DNA of 64,000 nucleotides from Takashimella koratensis (GCA_003116875.1 BCKT01000004.1:1484891-1548890); one strand, 5' to 3'. Numbered from the stretch's first letter, positions 23,637-35,348 are shown. Translations and numbers: made by a program. The notes: generated by a model from the letters alone, not told the origin.

Positions 23637-24043
23637 TCAGAAGTCGTCGTTTCTAGGTGGCTCTTCGTACAGCGGGTCGTCAACACCTCTGATGATAGGC
23701 TCGGCGGCTTCGTGATCTCCAAGCTGCATGAGACCGAGGCTCTCCATCATCTCTCGGACAGAGCGGCTGGTCTCCGAGGTAGTCTCCGTTTGCGACCTGG
23801 ACAGAAAGGTCTCAAGCTCGTCCCTGTAGACATTGGGTCAGCTAAATGTAAGAGTTATATAGCTTGAATGAGCAAAGAAGCAGTAGCGAAGGGTAAGGGG
23901 AAGGTCAGACGGAGTGTAGAAAACACTAACTCGCTAACTGAGCCCATGAAGAAGCCGTGAATGCCGAATATGGCATCAATCCTGGGATCACTGGTGTGCC
24001 AAGCGCTAGTTAGAGAGGAGGGAGGTGCTGTCAGGTATGGCAT
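23637..24043 (-). CDS. Array gene F: short member, probably N-terminally truncated
   Basis: Two exons, 23931-24043 and 23637-23823, joined by GTTAGT..TCTACAG in phase 2; 300 bp, 99 aa. The region around the start ATG (ATACCTG.CAGCACCTCCCTC) resembles the promoter-proximal sequence just upstream of gene B's ATG, which suggests that promoter sequence has been fused to the C-terminal half of a family member. The product contains DAIFGIHGFFMGSVSE before the intron, aligned with the FLQNFLADGVDLP and WLGPVQS segments of other members, and DELETFLSRSQTETT after it. The acidic tail ends PPRNDDF. It may be a functional short protein or a relic. Confidence 0.45.
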
Positions 24044-24813
24044 CTAAAGACGCCTGAGGACGCCTGAAGCGGTCCGAGCGCTCCCGAAGTACCTGGGATG
24101 CCGAGAGGGGACCGAGCGGGGTGGCGCAGGCCAAGGCCACGGAGAACAATAAGACCACTAGTAGAGGCGATGCAGCGCTGCGGCGCACGGGCCCACAAGC
24201 GGCTGCGGCCGCGGAGAACAACGGGGATGCATGAACGACGCGCAAGCGGTCGAGGTCGATCTGGTCGTTTAAATAGCAGTCTGTAGCGTCGAGAGATGAA
24301 TCCCCAACCCCGTTGAAACCTAACAGGTGCAGCCTGTGAAGGTGGGCCTGTCGGTGTCTTCACCCTTGAAGTGTCCTGGTCTACACCGCTGGCACCTGTA
24401 GTCAAGAGAGACGGCGCTGATGGTGGCGAGACGGAAGATCCAGATCCCGGATGTGTTCCCCAGTACTTGGTGAGCACCTTTTTCCCGTCATTGAAGCGTT
24501 CAGTAGCGATTATGCGCCTGTTCTCGTCCGCGTCCTCGAGGGGCGTGAAAGAAGTTTGCAGGTTATTGATAGCTCGCACACCTTGAGTCATCTGAGTCAA
24601 GTAATTTAAATGGTCTCGGGTAGCTACTTTGAGACTTTTCATCGATTCGACGGAGAATGCAATCAATCGGAGCGCGGTAGCGTTGGGTACTCATCCGTCT
24701 GCAATCAGGCTAGGTATCGAGGCCATCATCGATGAACCTGTCGAGTCTTGACGCAAGACGTTCTCTGAGATCCCGTGATCTTCAACAAAGTTTTTCAAAA
24801 AAGCGGACGACAT
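24031..24813 (-). pseudogene. Array unit H: degenerate or unresolved family member
   Basis: From the ATG at 24813 a frame reads MSSAFLKNFVEDHG (similar to unit G and to the pre-intron segment of gene F) for 40 codons, meets TGA at 24691-24693, and then stays open in the same frame to 24031. The part after the stop includes a believable helical segment (ATERFNDGKKVLTKYWG; YLTQMTQGVRAINNL) and a Ser/Pro/Thr stretch with a TGPPSQ motif like gene A's tail. Below about 24300 the frame turns into GC-rich, Arg-rich sequence that does not look coding. A shifted frame at 24710-24775 (ERLASRLDRFIDD) resembles the last exons of other members. I could not find an intron that removes the TGA, so I read this as a decayed, possibly chimeric copy. 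Confidence 0.35.
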
Positions 24814-25077
24814 GTTGCCCAGTTATCGTTTATTCTTATTTGTTGCCCGGTGGTTCGTTCGTGCTGGTTAGCACTGTGTAGGTTGTCTGCGTAGGCGTAG
24901 TGCTGGTAGTGAGGGTGTGGGCAACTTGTGTATGGCGGGGGAAAGGGATGGGGTCCAGCCTCCACAGCGCTGGTACTTGAGTGGGCCGCGAGGGAGCAAG
25001 TTAACGGTGGAGAAGGCCAATTCCGCTGGCCAGCCGATACGGGGTGTGGAGACAAGGTGCGGGGTTTGATTTCGGGG

Positions 25078-25280
25078 TCAAAAAGTGTCACAGATCTTCA
25101 AAGGATCTACAAGTCCACTCAGCTTGGTTGCGACCAACTCCAACTGTTCGGCTCCTTGGTCAGTTTGACTCGGGCTTTCGGATGTAAAAGAGTGAGTTGA
25201 CTCACATAGGTTTTGGGTAGATCTACCCCGTCAGCCAAAAAATTTTGCAGAAAGGAAGAAAAAACAAATATCTCGGCCAT
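25078..25280 (-). CDS. Array unit G: minimal C-terminal piece of the family
   Basis: Two exons, 25206-25280 and 25078-25143, with GTGAGT..GAACAG, give 46 aa starting MAEIFVFSSFLQNFLADGVD and continuing after the intron with LELVATKLSGLVDPLKICDT. The pieces on either side of the intron match the pre-intron and last-exon segments of other array members, but the intron is phase 0 here and the N-terminal body is missing. Upstream is purine-rich simple sequence (GAGAGA), with no acceptor site. Probably a truncated relic, though the frame is intact. Confidence 0.4.
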
Positions 25281-26541
25281 TCTCGACTTCGTTCTCTCTC
25301 TCTTTCTCTCTCTCCTTGCATTCGGGGCCAAAAGTACCGCGGGTATGAGTTCTACACCGCCGAGGGTGTTTATCAGCTTCGGGTGCAGACAGAAGAAAAG
25401 AGAGAGAGACTTTGTGATACATATAGCCCGCTGCACTATCAAGAGACCGAGAGGGACACTGTGCGCGCACAACCTCCCGCGCTTAGAATAGAAAAAAAGG
25501 CGAGAGAGCGAGAAAGGAGAGAGAGCGAGCGAGAGAGAGAGATACGAATCGGCGAGGTGAACGAGAAACGGGTGGTGTAAGGATTCCAAGAGATCAGGGG
25601 AGGGACCGAGCGAGCGAGCGAGTACAGAAGAGAATGAACAGATGGAATAAAGGTACCTAGTCGATCCCTGGACTACCCCTCGAGCTCTGCACCCAATCCT
25701 TTCAACTCCCGCTCCCCGTACCTCTCCCTATGATGCCTTGGGTTTTGGAGTATGCACACGACAATGAGGGACGGGTATGACGGGCACACGACCAAGTGTT
25801 TACCATCACTCCCGCCCTCCTCCAGATTTCCTGCTGCGCAAATAACTTCGCCCCAACCTGCCTCCTGTTTCATTATACTTGAACACTGGTTGGTTCAGTC
25901 TTGATCAACCTCTTCTCCTCCCCCCCCCATCCCGCGCCCCTCGTCTCGCAGATCACTCGGGTCCAACTCGATACCGATTCGGGCTGGGTGCGATTCGATA
26001 TCGGGACTCCACATCGATGCGTTTGAATACCGATGATAAAGATTTGATTTGGTTTACGTGTTTGGGTGTTTACGTGTTTACGTGTTTACGCGTTTACGAT
26101 TCCAGAAGTTAAATCCATTCCTTCTTCCCATCGTACAATGTCTTCAGCGCGGCGCTCTTTCTCGTGTTTCCCTTCGCCGGCTCATGGTTTATAGTATTGT
26201 TGTTTTCTGGAGGTTTTCGTTGTCGACTGCTAGATTATGATTACTATCGTACACAAGGTTGCAAAATCGGTTCGAATCGGTCGGTCGCGCGGCTCGTTGT
26301 GCCTTTGCGTCAAGAAAATGAATGCGAAGAGAAAAGATGAAAACTTGTGGGTGGGATGCGAGAGAGTGGAAACGATGACGATCAAGAAGAGCAGGTGGGC
26401 GTGTCGAAGGATGTCGTGACGAGTCCCAGGAAGCCGAAAAAACAGAAGTCGGAGATGGAAGAAGACGAATGTAACGAAGAAAAAGCAATAGGACGAGACG
26501 GATAGTGACGGCTCGTAAGGCGTTCTGCTTCCGGGCTAGGC
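25281..26541. other. Gene-free stretch between the array and the SCH9-like kinase
   Basis: About 1.26 kb. It starts with GAGAGA/GAGCGAGC simple sequence (25290-25615), has an eight-C run near 25920, four close copies of a GTTTACGTGTTTACG-like unit (about 26055-26100), and no exon I can support. It includes the 3' region of the kinase gene. Confidence 0.4.
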
Positions 26542-29500
26542 CTACTCCATGTCGACATCGCTTTGACGGCGTGTCCGCATGCCCTCCATATCCTCGTCCT
26601 CGTCTTCCTCCTCATCGTCATCGTCATCGTCCACAGCGTTCTCGATATCCTCATCCTCCTCGTCTTCCTCGTCCTCGTCCATTCCGCGATCGGCCAACAT
26701 GGACGTAGGCTATAAGAGTCGAGGTATGTCAGCCATGCTGAAATCAGGAAGCATCGAAGAACACGTGTCTTGGACCCTACTTACCATGAGCGACTCGCCA
26801 GTGTAGGTGAACCCCCTAAAGTTCTCCTGGACACTACTCGTGAGCGGGCTATTCCCTTGTCCGAGAGGCTGATTTGGTGGTCGCTGAGCCTTTGAGATCG
26901 CCATCCCGGCCTGTTTCATGTGACTAGGGTTCGACAAGCTCCCACCGGGCCCGACATAAGAGTGACGACCCGGTTGAGGCTGCTCGTACGGCTCATCGTC
27001 GGTAAAGTTGATACCAGCGTCTTGGAGAGACGAGTTTGTGAATTCTGGGTCAAAGTTGGCGACGGATTCGTCCGAGTCGACAATGGGTTTAAACGGAGGG
27101 GTGATCTGTTTCTTGTATAGCAGGTCCCAGTCGATCGCGGAGAAGAAGGGGTGCTCCTTGAGCTCGGCGGCGCCACGTTTAGCGCCCAAACGGTTCTGCG
27201 GGTTACGGTTGAGAAGCTGGAAGATAGGTCAGCTAGTGTCCATCCATGCACCCAATTCGAAATGGCCAAGCTTTACTCACCCCCTTGACAAACTGCTTGC
27301 CGTCGTCACCGATCACTATGTCACCAATACGGTCTGGTCAGGAACCGCTCAGCGGAATAAAGAAAGAAAAAAGAAATCCCTCGATAAAACTCGGGGCTCA
27401 CCGTGTTTAGGGAACCTGATCTTCCCGTAGCAGATAAGGCGGTACATCTCCTGTGTCTGCTCAGCGTAGAACGGGCTCCAGCCGCAGCACATTTCGAACA
27501 AAAGGACACCGAGGGACCAGAAGTCGACGTGCTTGCCGTAGCCCTTCTCGTCGAGCAGGACTTCAGGCGCGAGGTACCTGGTGACGTTAGCCAAGCCCAA
27601 AGCAAGATGGTTGGGGAGTACTTACTCGGTGGTGCCACAGAAGGTGTTGGTGAGCTGGTCGTTGCTCAAGTCGGGCTTGGAAAGGCCAAAGTCGCACAAG
27701 GCAATGTGACCGGTGGCATCGAGTAGAATGTTCTCGGGTTTGAGATCACTGCCTTGTGTCAGCTGGACGTCCGCTTGTGAGGACAGCAGCAGCTGAGCAC
27801 TCACCGGTAGACAATGTCAAACTTGTGCAAGTGCTCTAGGGCAAGTACGAGCTCGGCGATGTAGAATCTCGCCCGGTCCTCCGAGAACCGTCCTTCCTTC
27901 TGGAGATGCCAGAACAGTTCTCCGCCGCACTTGTAGTCGGTGACAAAGTACAATTCCTTCTCCGTCTGGAACGAAAACTTCAGACCGACAAGGAACGGAC
28001 ACTCGAGTGACCGTTGTAGAATCTTACGTTCTCCGATCGTGTGCGCGACTTCTTTCTTGGCGACAATCTCTTTCTTCGACAAGACTTTCATGGCGTAGAT
28101 TCGTTTCGTGTCCTTTTTGCGAACTTGGAAGACGCGACCGAATGTGCCTCGGCCGATGAGTTTGAGGAACTCGAAATCGGACGGCTTCAAGTGAACTTTG
28201 CTCTGTAAAAAGTAACGAAGAGTTGATGTCAGCGAGTGCGCTAACCCATACCTGGACGGTCAGCGCATACTCACCCGGATAGCGGTGAACGTCATTTGGA
28301 TCCAGATCTCGCCGGTGACGACTTCGTTCCCGCGCGTGGACAGTTTGTACCACTGGTCGAGTGTGTAACCGGGCTTGAGGACAGGTTTGATCTGCAACAT
28401 CCCGAGGAACCCTTCACCTTCTTTGCCCCTGTCGTACACGGACGCGTGCAGCACCGAGCCGTGCTGAGTCAGATCGCTACGGGAGGACACGCGCGTCAGT
28501 ACTTATTCTTACAAAACAATCCTTTCCGAAATTGCTGCTCAAAACCTGATCAGCAGTCGCGACACTCACAAGATTACCTCCTCTTTCCAGATCGGATCGC
28601 CAGGCCCGGGCTTGCCCATCCACGACGATCCGGCACCCTGCCCTTCCTCCGCTTTTGGTGTGGCCTGACCACTCGCGTTTGCCTCTCCGTCCTTCTTCTT
28701 CCTCCCTCCGACGGCCTCTGCAAACGCCCTTCCGAGTCCCGTGATCCCGCTTCCGAGCCCACTTGTGCTGCGCGTGAGCGGCTGCGGCTGTGACTGTGTG
28801 AATGGGACCGACGAAGGGGTGGAGACTGGGTGAGGGGTGCGGGAGACGAATTCGTTTTGTTCGAATTGCATCACGACGTAGGGTTGCGGGTTGGCATCGG
28901 GTGCGTGGGATACATTGAGGCCTCGAGCGGAGATGAGGCGGACGTTGAGAGTCCCGCGGATGGGAGTGGACGTGTGGTGTGCGGAGAGCGCGTCGGTGTC
29001 GCTGCCTGCGCTGGTGCCGGTCTTGGCGCCAATAGGCGACTGGGATGTGGTCCTTGCGGCGGCAGCAGCAGCGGCGGCGGCGGTTGCGTCTGGTCGAGGA
29101 GTGCTCGTGCCAGCGTTGGCGTCGTCGGTTGCGGCTCCGTTTGTCTTGTCGAGAGCCTTGCGCATCTTGGGCGGTTCGTGTAGACCGAAACTAGAGATAT
29201 CGCCGACCGAGATCGCGGTAGTAGGCTGAGACGCGCCGGGTGTTCCAATCGCGAGCGGAAGGGATGAGAAGGATGTGGTTGTAGGTGTACGGAGACCGCT
29301 GGGACTCATTGCGGGGCTGGCGGGCCGGACGGCGTTGAGTGAGAGACCCGAGGTAGCCTTGGTCAGACCTGGGGTGCCGACGGCTTCGAAAGGGTTGGGC
29401 TGCGCAGACGCTCGCGGTGTTGCTTGGTCGCTGGGCCCGCCGAGTCCCATGTACGAGAGGGACGGAGAGAGGGATGGGGAGGAAGAAGGGGCGGTGGAGT

Positions 29501-29948
29501 CTTTGGTAGAAGAGCCAGGGGTTCCGGCATTGCTGCTGCCGGCATTGGCGGTGGTGGTGCCCGTTCCGCTGCCCGAGGCGGTCGAGGTGGTCGTCGTGGA
29601 CGACGATGGCCAGAATTGCTGTACGAGGGGACGCATGGTATGGGCACAGGGTGGGAGAAGGTGGTGGTTGTGATGGTTTGTCAGCGACGGTTTTGGTTTG
29701 GCTGGGTGCGGATGTATGACGCGAGGTATGGAGGAGAGGGGTAGGGGGATCGGTTGTCAAGGTGGAGGAATGGGATGGTGGATGACGACAGGGGAAGGAC
29801 GATAAGGTGGTCGGTTGGGAGGAACGGAGGGAGGGGTGATGGGTTGAGGGTGGGTGTGGGATGGGGCGGGGCAAGGTGGGCTAGCAAAGGGGTGGGAGAT
29901 ATGGATATGGACCGGGGACGAGAGGCTTACCTTGACACCCTTGAGCAT
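26542..29948 (-). CDS. SCH9: SCH9-like AGC protein kinase with C2 domain
   Basis: Nutrient-responsive S6K/Akt-type kinase, a TORC1 target in yeast. Nine exons: 29931-29948, 28570-29618, 28275-28476, 27805-28202, 27626-27748, 27402-27577, 27281-27333, 26785-27216 and 26542-26709 (2619 bp, 872 aa). The tiny first exon (MLKGVK) precedes a 312-bp intron; the alternative is an ATG at 29636 inside the intron. Residues 1-225 are low-complexity Ser/Thr/Ala. A C2 domain follows ([26 protein letters not shown]). The kinase starts near 433 with [15 protein letters not shown], then [18 protein letters not shown], the T-loop [14 protein letters not shown] and [12 protein letters not shown]. The AGC tail ends in the hydrophobic motif [10 protein letters not shown] at about 806. 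Unusually, a last exon of 55 residues, almost all Asp/Glu ([18 protein letters not shown]), follows the hydrophobic motif. Confidence 0.93.
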
Positions 29949-30019
29949 GGCGGGTGGTGGTGACTAATTATACGCGGGGCCGGGGAGGTGGGCCGTAGCT
30001 TGGTGGGGGACGGGAGAGC

Positions 30020-30057
30020 GGTGGTGGTGGTGGTGGTGGTGGTGGTGGTGGTGGTGG
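30020..30057 (+). repeat. (GGT)n microsatellite upstream of the SCH9-like gene
   Basis: About twelve GGT units in a row, roughly 70 bp upstream of the start codon; on the transcript strand (CCA)n, so it may lie in the 5' leader. Confidence 0.9.
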
Positions 30058-30710
30058 AGAGGGGCGAGGTGGGTAAGGTGGGAGAGATGGATGGAGGGAT
30101 GGATGGATGTCGGGTACGGGTATTGGTGGTGGGGTGGGGTGGGTGGTGCAAAGGAGGACAATTTTGATGCGCCGTACCACTGTACAGTGTGTGACTGACT
30201 TGCCGCTAAGCCAATGACGCTAAATCCCTTACCACGGTCGGTCGCCTGATCTCTGCCTTTGCTTTTGCTCCTACAGTAGTACTTGGCCCAGCGATAAAAA
30301 TCGCGGGTTGTCTGGGACGCTCAAACAGTAGCTCAGCGTACAGAGGTGGAGTTTGGGGTTTGGGATTGATGTTGATGTTGATACAAGCCTTGTGCCAATG
30401 TCGCCAGGGGTAGGTTGGTTGTGTTGTGCGCAGAGGGCGGGAGGTAGGGCGGCGGTAGGCGGTAGGGGCGGTAGGGGGGTAGAGGGGCAGGGGGCGGCAG
30501 GGAGTAGGGGGTAGGTGAGGTACGGTGAAACTTGTATTTGTGAAATCCTAATCCACAGCTACTACTACAGCCGCTTTTCGACAGCGCAAAGCAAGCAAGC
30601 AAGCGAGCAGGAAAAAAGACAAGAAGAGTAGGACAAAGGTATAACCTCCTTGACAGGTACCCGTCTGGAAGGAAGCAGTCCGAGTCGTGGTGTACAGTAT
30701 CTGCTGGATG

Positions 30711-30738
30711 TAGGCTGTAGGCTGTAGGCTGTAGGCTG
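30711..30738 (+). repeat. 7-bp tandem repeat, TAGGCTG x4
   Basis: Four perfect 7-bp units. The unit is one base away from the GGCTGTT unit repeated at 36461-36498. Confidence 0.9.
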
Positions 30739-31880
30739 GTAGGTGTGAGATGGTAGATGACGACTGGTGTACTCTTGTACTCTTGCTGGATGCGTCCACC
30801 CACGCCCAGGATACCCCCCGCCTCCGCCCCCGACTTGCCCGATTGGCTCACTCTCCCTAACCAACCTTATTACAACCATACTTCTATACTTGCCCCCGCC
30901 CAATCCTAATCCCATTCGGGTACCAACCTAATGTGGCACTCGTCTTCGATTTTTGATTCCGCGTGTGTCGCCTGCCTTTGGTCCCACCAGGCTATCAGTC
31001 GCTGTGCAGGCTGTGTCTAAGTCTGAGTCTGTCTGCCTGCGGCGGCAATGGCATTCATGGTCATTGCGACTGTGGCATACGTCGTACCGCCTCCGCCGCC
31101 TTCGCCGCGGTCGTCGCTCAAACCCACTCACTTACGACGATCTCTCGCTTCTGCGCTACCTTTGGCCACCGACCGTTCCAGCACCATCTGCTGCATTCTA
31201 TACGTACACGGCTGAGTCAGACATATATATACTGTATGTAAATGACTAGACAAGATAATGACCCGGCCAAACAGGTAGACAAAACAGTAAAAACGCAACA
31301 AGGCAACAAAGTAAACTTCGACGCCTGTCTGGAAAAGTGCGCGAACACGCGAACACACAAGCGAACATTCGCAGCTCGCAGCTAACTAACCGCGTCTATA
31401 AACAATGAGAGACGAGAAAAAATGAAAATGGTACTGTCTAGCTCTTTCGCTTGGACAACACTGCCTGGGTATTAAAGTTATTGATACAACGTCGAGTCAT
31501 GAGTCGACGTCGACGTAGGCGACGAGGCCGGCGGCGGGCGGCGGCAGCGGGCAATCGCTTGTGCCCGCTCGAAACGGTGGCCGCTCGACAAAAGTGTGGA
31601 GGGTGACACTGCCTTTATCGTCGCTTCGTCATCGTCTCGTGTACTCGCTTCGCTTCGTGTCCTCTACCTCGACTCGACTCGCCTCATCGCCTAGGCTCGC
31701 TCACCCACCCGCCCTCCTTCTCCCCGCTTCGTCACCGCCTTCACTCGTGTTCCGGTAACCCTAGCAGCCGACTACCATGCCGATAACCGTGCCGAAGCGA
31801 CCCGACCGTTGTCGCCGTTGTCGTCGTTATCGCCCTCGTCCCCCTCGTCGTCATCGTCGTCATCGTCTCTCGCTCATCGA

Positions 31881-34736
31881 CTAGAGGGTACATTCGGATC
31901 CGGACCCAACGTAATCCTTGCCGAGCAACTCGGGTGCTTGCCGGACTCCTCGTTCGCTTAAAGATGAAAGGGAAGGGATATTTGTCAGCACAGAGCATAA
32001 CAGAGGTGAAGGAGCGGTGGAGTGAAATTGCGGTGGGTAAAGGGGTTAGAGGGTGGAGAGGTGAGCAGAGAAGCGAGATAAAAGGGGAGAGTGGGGCGAC
32101 GTGGGGAAGAGGCCAAAAGGGGGGGATGGGAGAAGGGGAGGAAGAACCACAACAATGCACGTCTACTCACATCTCATCAATCGCCCTAACGAGATCATAA
32201 TTAATCTCATCGGAAACCACGGAATCATTCTTATACCCTTTATGTTTGGTGATAAACTCTCTCATCCAAGTCGCAGGAGTGACCAATTCTCCTCTTGCCC
32301 TCAATTTGATCAAATCGAGGTACCTCCTTAAATCACATTTCGTCAAGACGTCGACGTTGATTGAATTTAGGTACGCGTTGACTACACCCATCAAACCGGG
32401 GAAAGTTGAGCCTCGACCGTTAATGATTTCGTCAAGCGTCATCTCGACGATATCGGCTTCGTCGATCCCGTCTTCGCTTGAGGAACAAGAAAGGAGGGAG
32501 ACGTGTGAGGCGTCTCGTCGTTCTCGGGACCGAGAGGGCGCTCGGCGGTTGAAAGTGGATGAAGAAGGGGAAAGCGGAGAAGGTGGGTGAGAAGAGTAAG
32601 AGTGACCGTTGGGCTTGCCGTTTGCGCCGTGGGAGTGACCATTGGAGAGACCGTTAGAGTGACCATTGACCATCCCATCGATCGTATCGGCCGACGAAGG
32701 CGGAGGGGACGCAGCACGCGACATTGGTCGAGAACTAGGGTCCCAAGCAGATCGCTCGTGAGGGAATATATTGCGGCGGAACCAAAACTTGTTCGCGCGT
32801 GCTCCGTTTCGCTGTTGCGATCGCTGCATGTTTTCGTCGACCTGGAGGCTCTGTCAGTGATTGGACTATAGTAGAAGATGCAGTGGAAGATGCAGAGGTC
32901 AGAAGCGGGCACAGACCAAGTAGGCCATCTTTGGATATACAGTAGAATGCCCTAAAGTCGTTTTTGACAATCGCACTCACCTTTGAGATGGGCATGTAAA
33001 AGTTCAAATCGAAGCTGATGATAGCCCTGGTAAGAAGCACGATAAAGATCGAGAACGCGGCATTCTCGAAATCTGTCATTTGAACTTCCATACTCCTAAA
33101 CTCGACTCTCCACCCGATAGGGGAATTCACGGGCGGGGGTTTGAATCGAATCGTTTGCCAGTTGGTTGATTGGATGTTCTCGAAATGGTCCATGGATCGT
33201 TCGTCGTCTTGGTCAATGGTCTCAGAGAACTGGACGAGTGGGTCTCGGATGAACAAGTGCGCGATATGGGACGCGAGTTTGTCGTCGACCCCTAGGAGTT
33301 TTGTCAGCGCTACTCTCGCCACATTATCATAGTAAAGACCTAGACGAGGAGGGTCATGCAAATGTTCCAACTCCCCGATACTCACCATTCTCCAAGAGTC
33401 GTTGCCGAACCTCCTGGTTAATCGGCACCCCGATATCCGCATACTCTTCTTTATTCCTCTCATCATCCGCAATATACATACTAACCGAATCGTATCTTGA
33501 TTTAGGAATTCGGTATTTGTTCTCTTTGAGCGGTTTAAGTCCTCTTTCTTCTTCGGTTCGGTCGTCCACGCTGGCGGCGATGACGTTCCAGCGGGCATCG
33601 ACGTCGGCGAGTTGGCCTCTGAATGCGGGGCTGGCGGCGGTCATTGCAAGCTGAACAGGTCGCGTTAGCGACAGGTTCTCAGAGTAACCCAGCCATTCGG
33701 CCTTTCAACCTCTGGACCACTCAAACATCTCAACCCCAAAGTTCCAGTCTCCTGGTTCTCCCCTCGCAGCTGCGCTTTTCTTTCCCTCACATCCCGATCT
33801 CCACCTCCTCGTCTCTTTGGGGTACCTCGGCACGGACTCACCATAATCGGAGCAACAGGGACCAACGCATCGTACACCCTTCTCGCCTCGGCTACATTGT
33901 ACGCCTGGAACGTGATTTGCAAACAGCAGCAACCCATACCGAACGCCATTGCGTCCATGTGGATGTATGGCGTATCTCCTTGGGGCCTGGCAGGGGTCAA
34001 GTGGCCGTTGGAGAGAGGTATCGAGAGGCCGGAGGGGAGAGGGGTGTTGGTGTCGATGAAGAGAGGGACGCGAATGTCAACGAGGGAACCACGGCGTTGG
34101 CGGATGTTCGCGGTGAGCGTGCTATAAAAGAGATCAGCGCTTGGACTATTCGATCGACCTTGACGCCATTACTGCACACGATCCCCTCTACTTCTACTCG
34201 CCCCATCTCAACACTCTCCCAAGCCTCGTTCAGCTCTTCTCGATCTGGACTCACGGAAACCTCGCGTGCGGGTTGGTAATCAACTGTCCTACATATTGAC
34301 TCTTACTCGAACTCTTCTCTGGGTCGGGGTACGTCACTGGGTCCGTAAAGCTCGAGTCGGTCACGCCGAGCCTTGGCCAGGAAGTGATAGTGATCGGGAG
34401 CTCGTGAGGGAGGAGGTGAGAGCGGATAATCCTACGTCGGAATCGCATATCAGATTCGACGGAGACCAGGTCGGAGACGGTTCCGGTGAATGGACAGCCA
34501 GGGGTCGATTCGAGCATGTATCGGCCGTACTCGGGGTGGAAAGTGGGGATTGTCGCGCTGGGTTGGTGGGTTGGGCAGAGCGGCGAGGGGAAGGGAGGGA
34601 AAGAGGGGAGGGGGACCCGGATGGAGAGGAGGAGGAGGAGGAAGAAGTTCAAAGTCAGCGCGGGTCAAGCAAAGACGGAGGAAGGGCAAAGGCGCGAGAA
34701 AGACGAAAGAGAAGACGTGAAATGGCGAAGAGGCGA

Positions 34737-34781
<45 letters not shown>

Positions 34782-35348
34782 GAGAGAGAGCTGAGCAAGG
34801 CAGAGCTCGCGGACACAGGCACAGAACAAGGGGACTCGACTCACCAGCCAGCCGGCTTGAACTGCTCAAGTTTGGGATCAAGCGTAACGCTCTGCAACTT
34901 TTCCAGAATCTGAGTTTGGCGCAGGGACAGACGAGCCGTCTTGTCCTCGTCGTTGAAGGTGACGACCATATATTCGATCTAACCGGGGTGGGTGACTTGT
35001 CAGCTCGTCGCTTTGCTTGATTGAATCTTGCTTGGTCTCCTGTTGTTCCAATATCCCGGGGCCAGGAGAGATTGATGCTCGGCCATGACAAGCCGCCGAA
35101 CCGCTCTGCAGAGAGGGCGGAACGCAGAGCTCAAGACGGCAGCACCACTTTCACGATCTTGTCCCTTCTCAATCCCCAATCCCAGAGCGTGAACTCACCT
35201 CATCACCCCATAACAAGCCCTCTCCAGACCGGTCCTTCCATCGGTCCCAGGTATGCAAGAACTGAGTGATCCCGTGGGTCCGAATATGCTCGGCGAGGGG
35301 CTTGGTCTGTGGCCAGTCTAGCGGGGTGCCGAGCGCGAGCAAGCCCAT
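31881..35348 (-). CDS. GSH1: Glutamate-cysteine ligase, catalytic subunit
   Basis: First and rate-limiting step of glutathione synthesis. Eight exons: 35199-35348, 34845-34978, 34255-34557, 33842-34121, 33386-33650, 32981-33291, 32171-32841 and 31881-31956 (2190 bp, 729 aa). Key segments: [126 protein letters not shown] and [12 protein letters not shown]; the C-terminus ends with [13 protein letters not shown]. The eukaryotic enzyme is usually 640-690 aa; the excess is a low-complexity insert of about 100 residues in exon 7 (roughly 32443-32755), with [14 protein letters not shown] repeats and Ser/Arg-rich sequence, just before [11 protein letters not shown]. Intron 2 contains 42 consecutive G on the plus strand. 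Confidence 0.96.
34739..34780 (+). repeat. Poly-G run of 42 in GSH1 intron 2
   Basis: 42 uninterrupted G (C on the transcript strand) inside the 287-bp intron 34558-34844, about 65 bp from its 5' splice site. Confidence 0.9.

Larger units (their letters stand above)
29949..31880. other. Gene-free stretch between SCH9-like and GSH1 genes
   Basis: About 1.9 kb, upstream of the kinase and downstream of glutamate-cysteine ligase. It holds a GGT trinucleotide repeat (30020-30057), GATGGATGGAT runs, a 7-bp TAGGCTG unit repeated four times (30711-30738), and no exon or RNA gene I can support. Confidence 0.4.

Noticed and set aside
24052..24300. GC-rich segment in unit H as a possible structured RNA or transposon end
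   Set aside because: Some short internal repeats (GGAGAACAA twice), but no terminal repeats, target duplication or RNA signature that I could support.
25290..25615. GAGAGA/GAGCGAGC tracts as a possible regulatory or satellite element
   Set aside because: Irregular simple sequence of a kind seen elsewhere in the window; no clear unit.
26241..26310. GGTTCGAATC box resembling a tRNA B box
   Set aside because: No matching acceptor stem, D-arm or A box around it.
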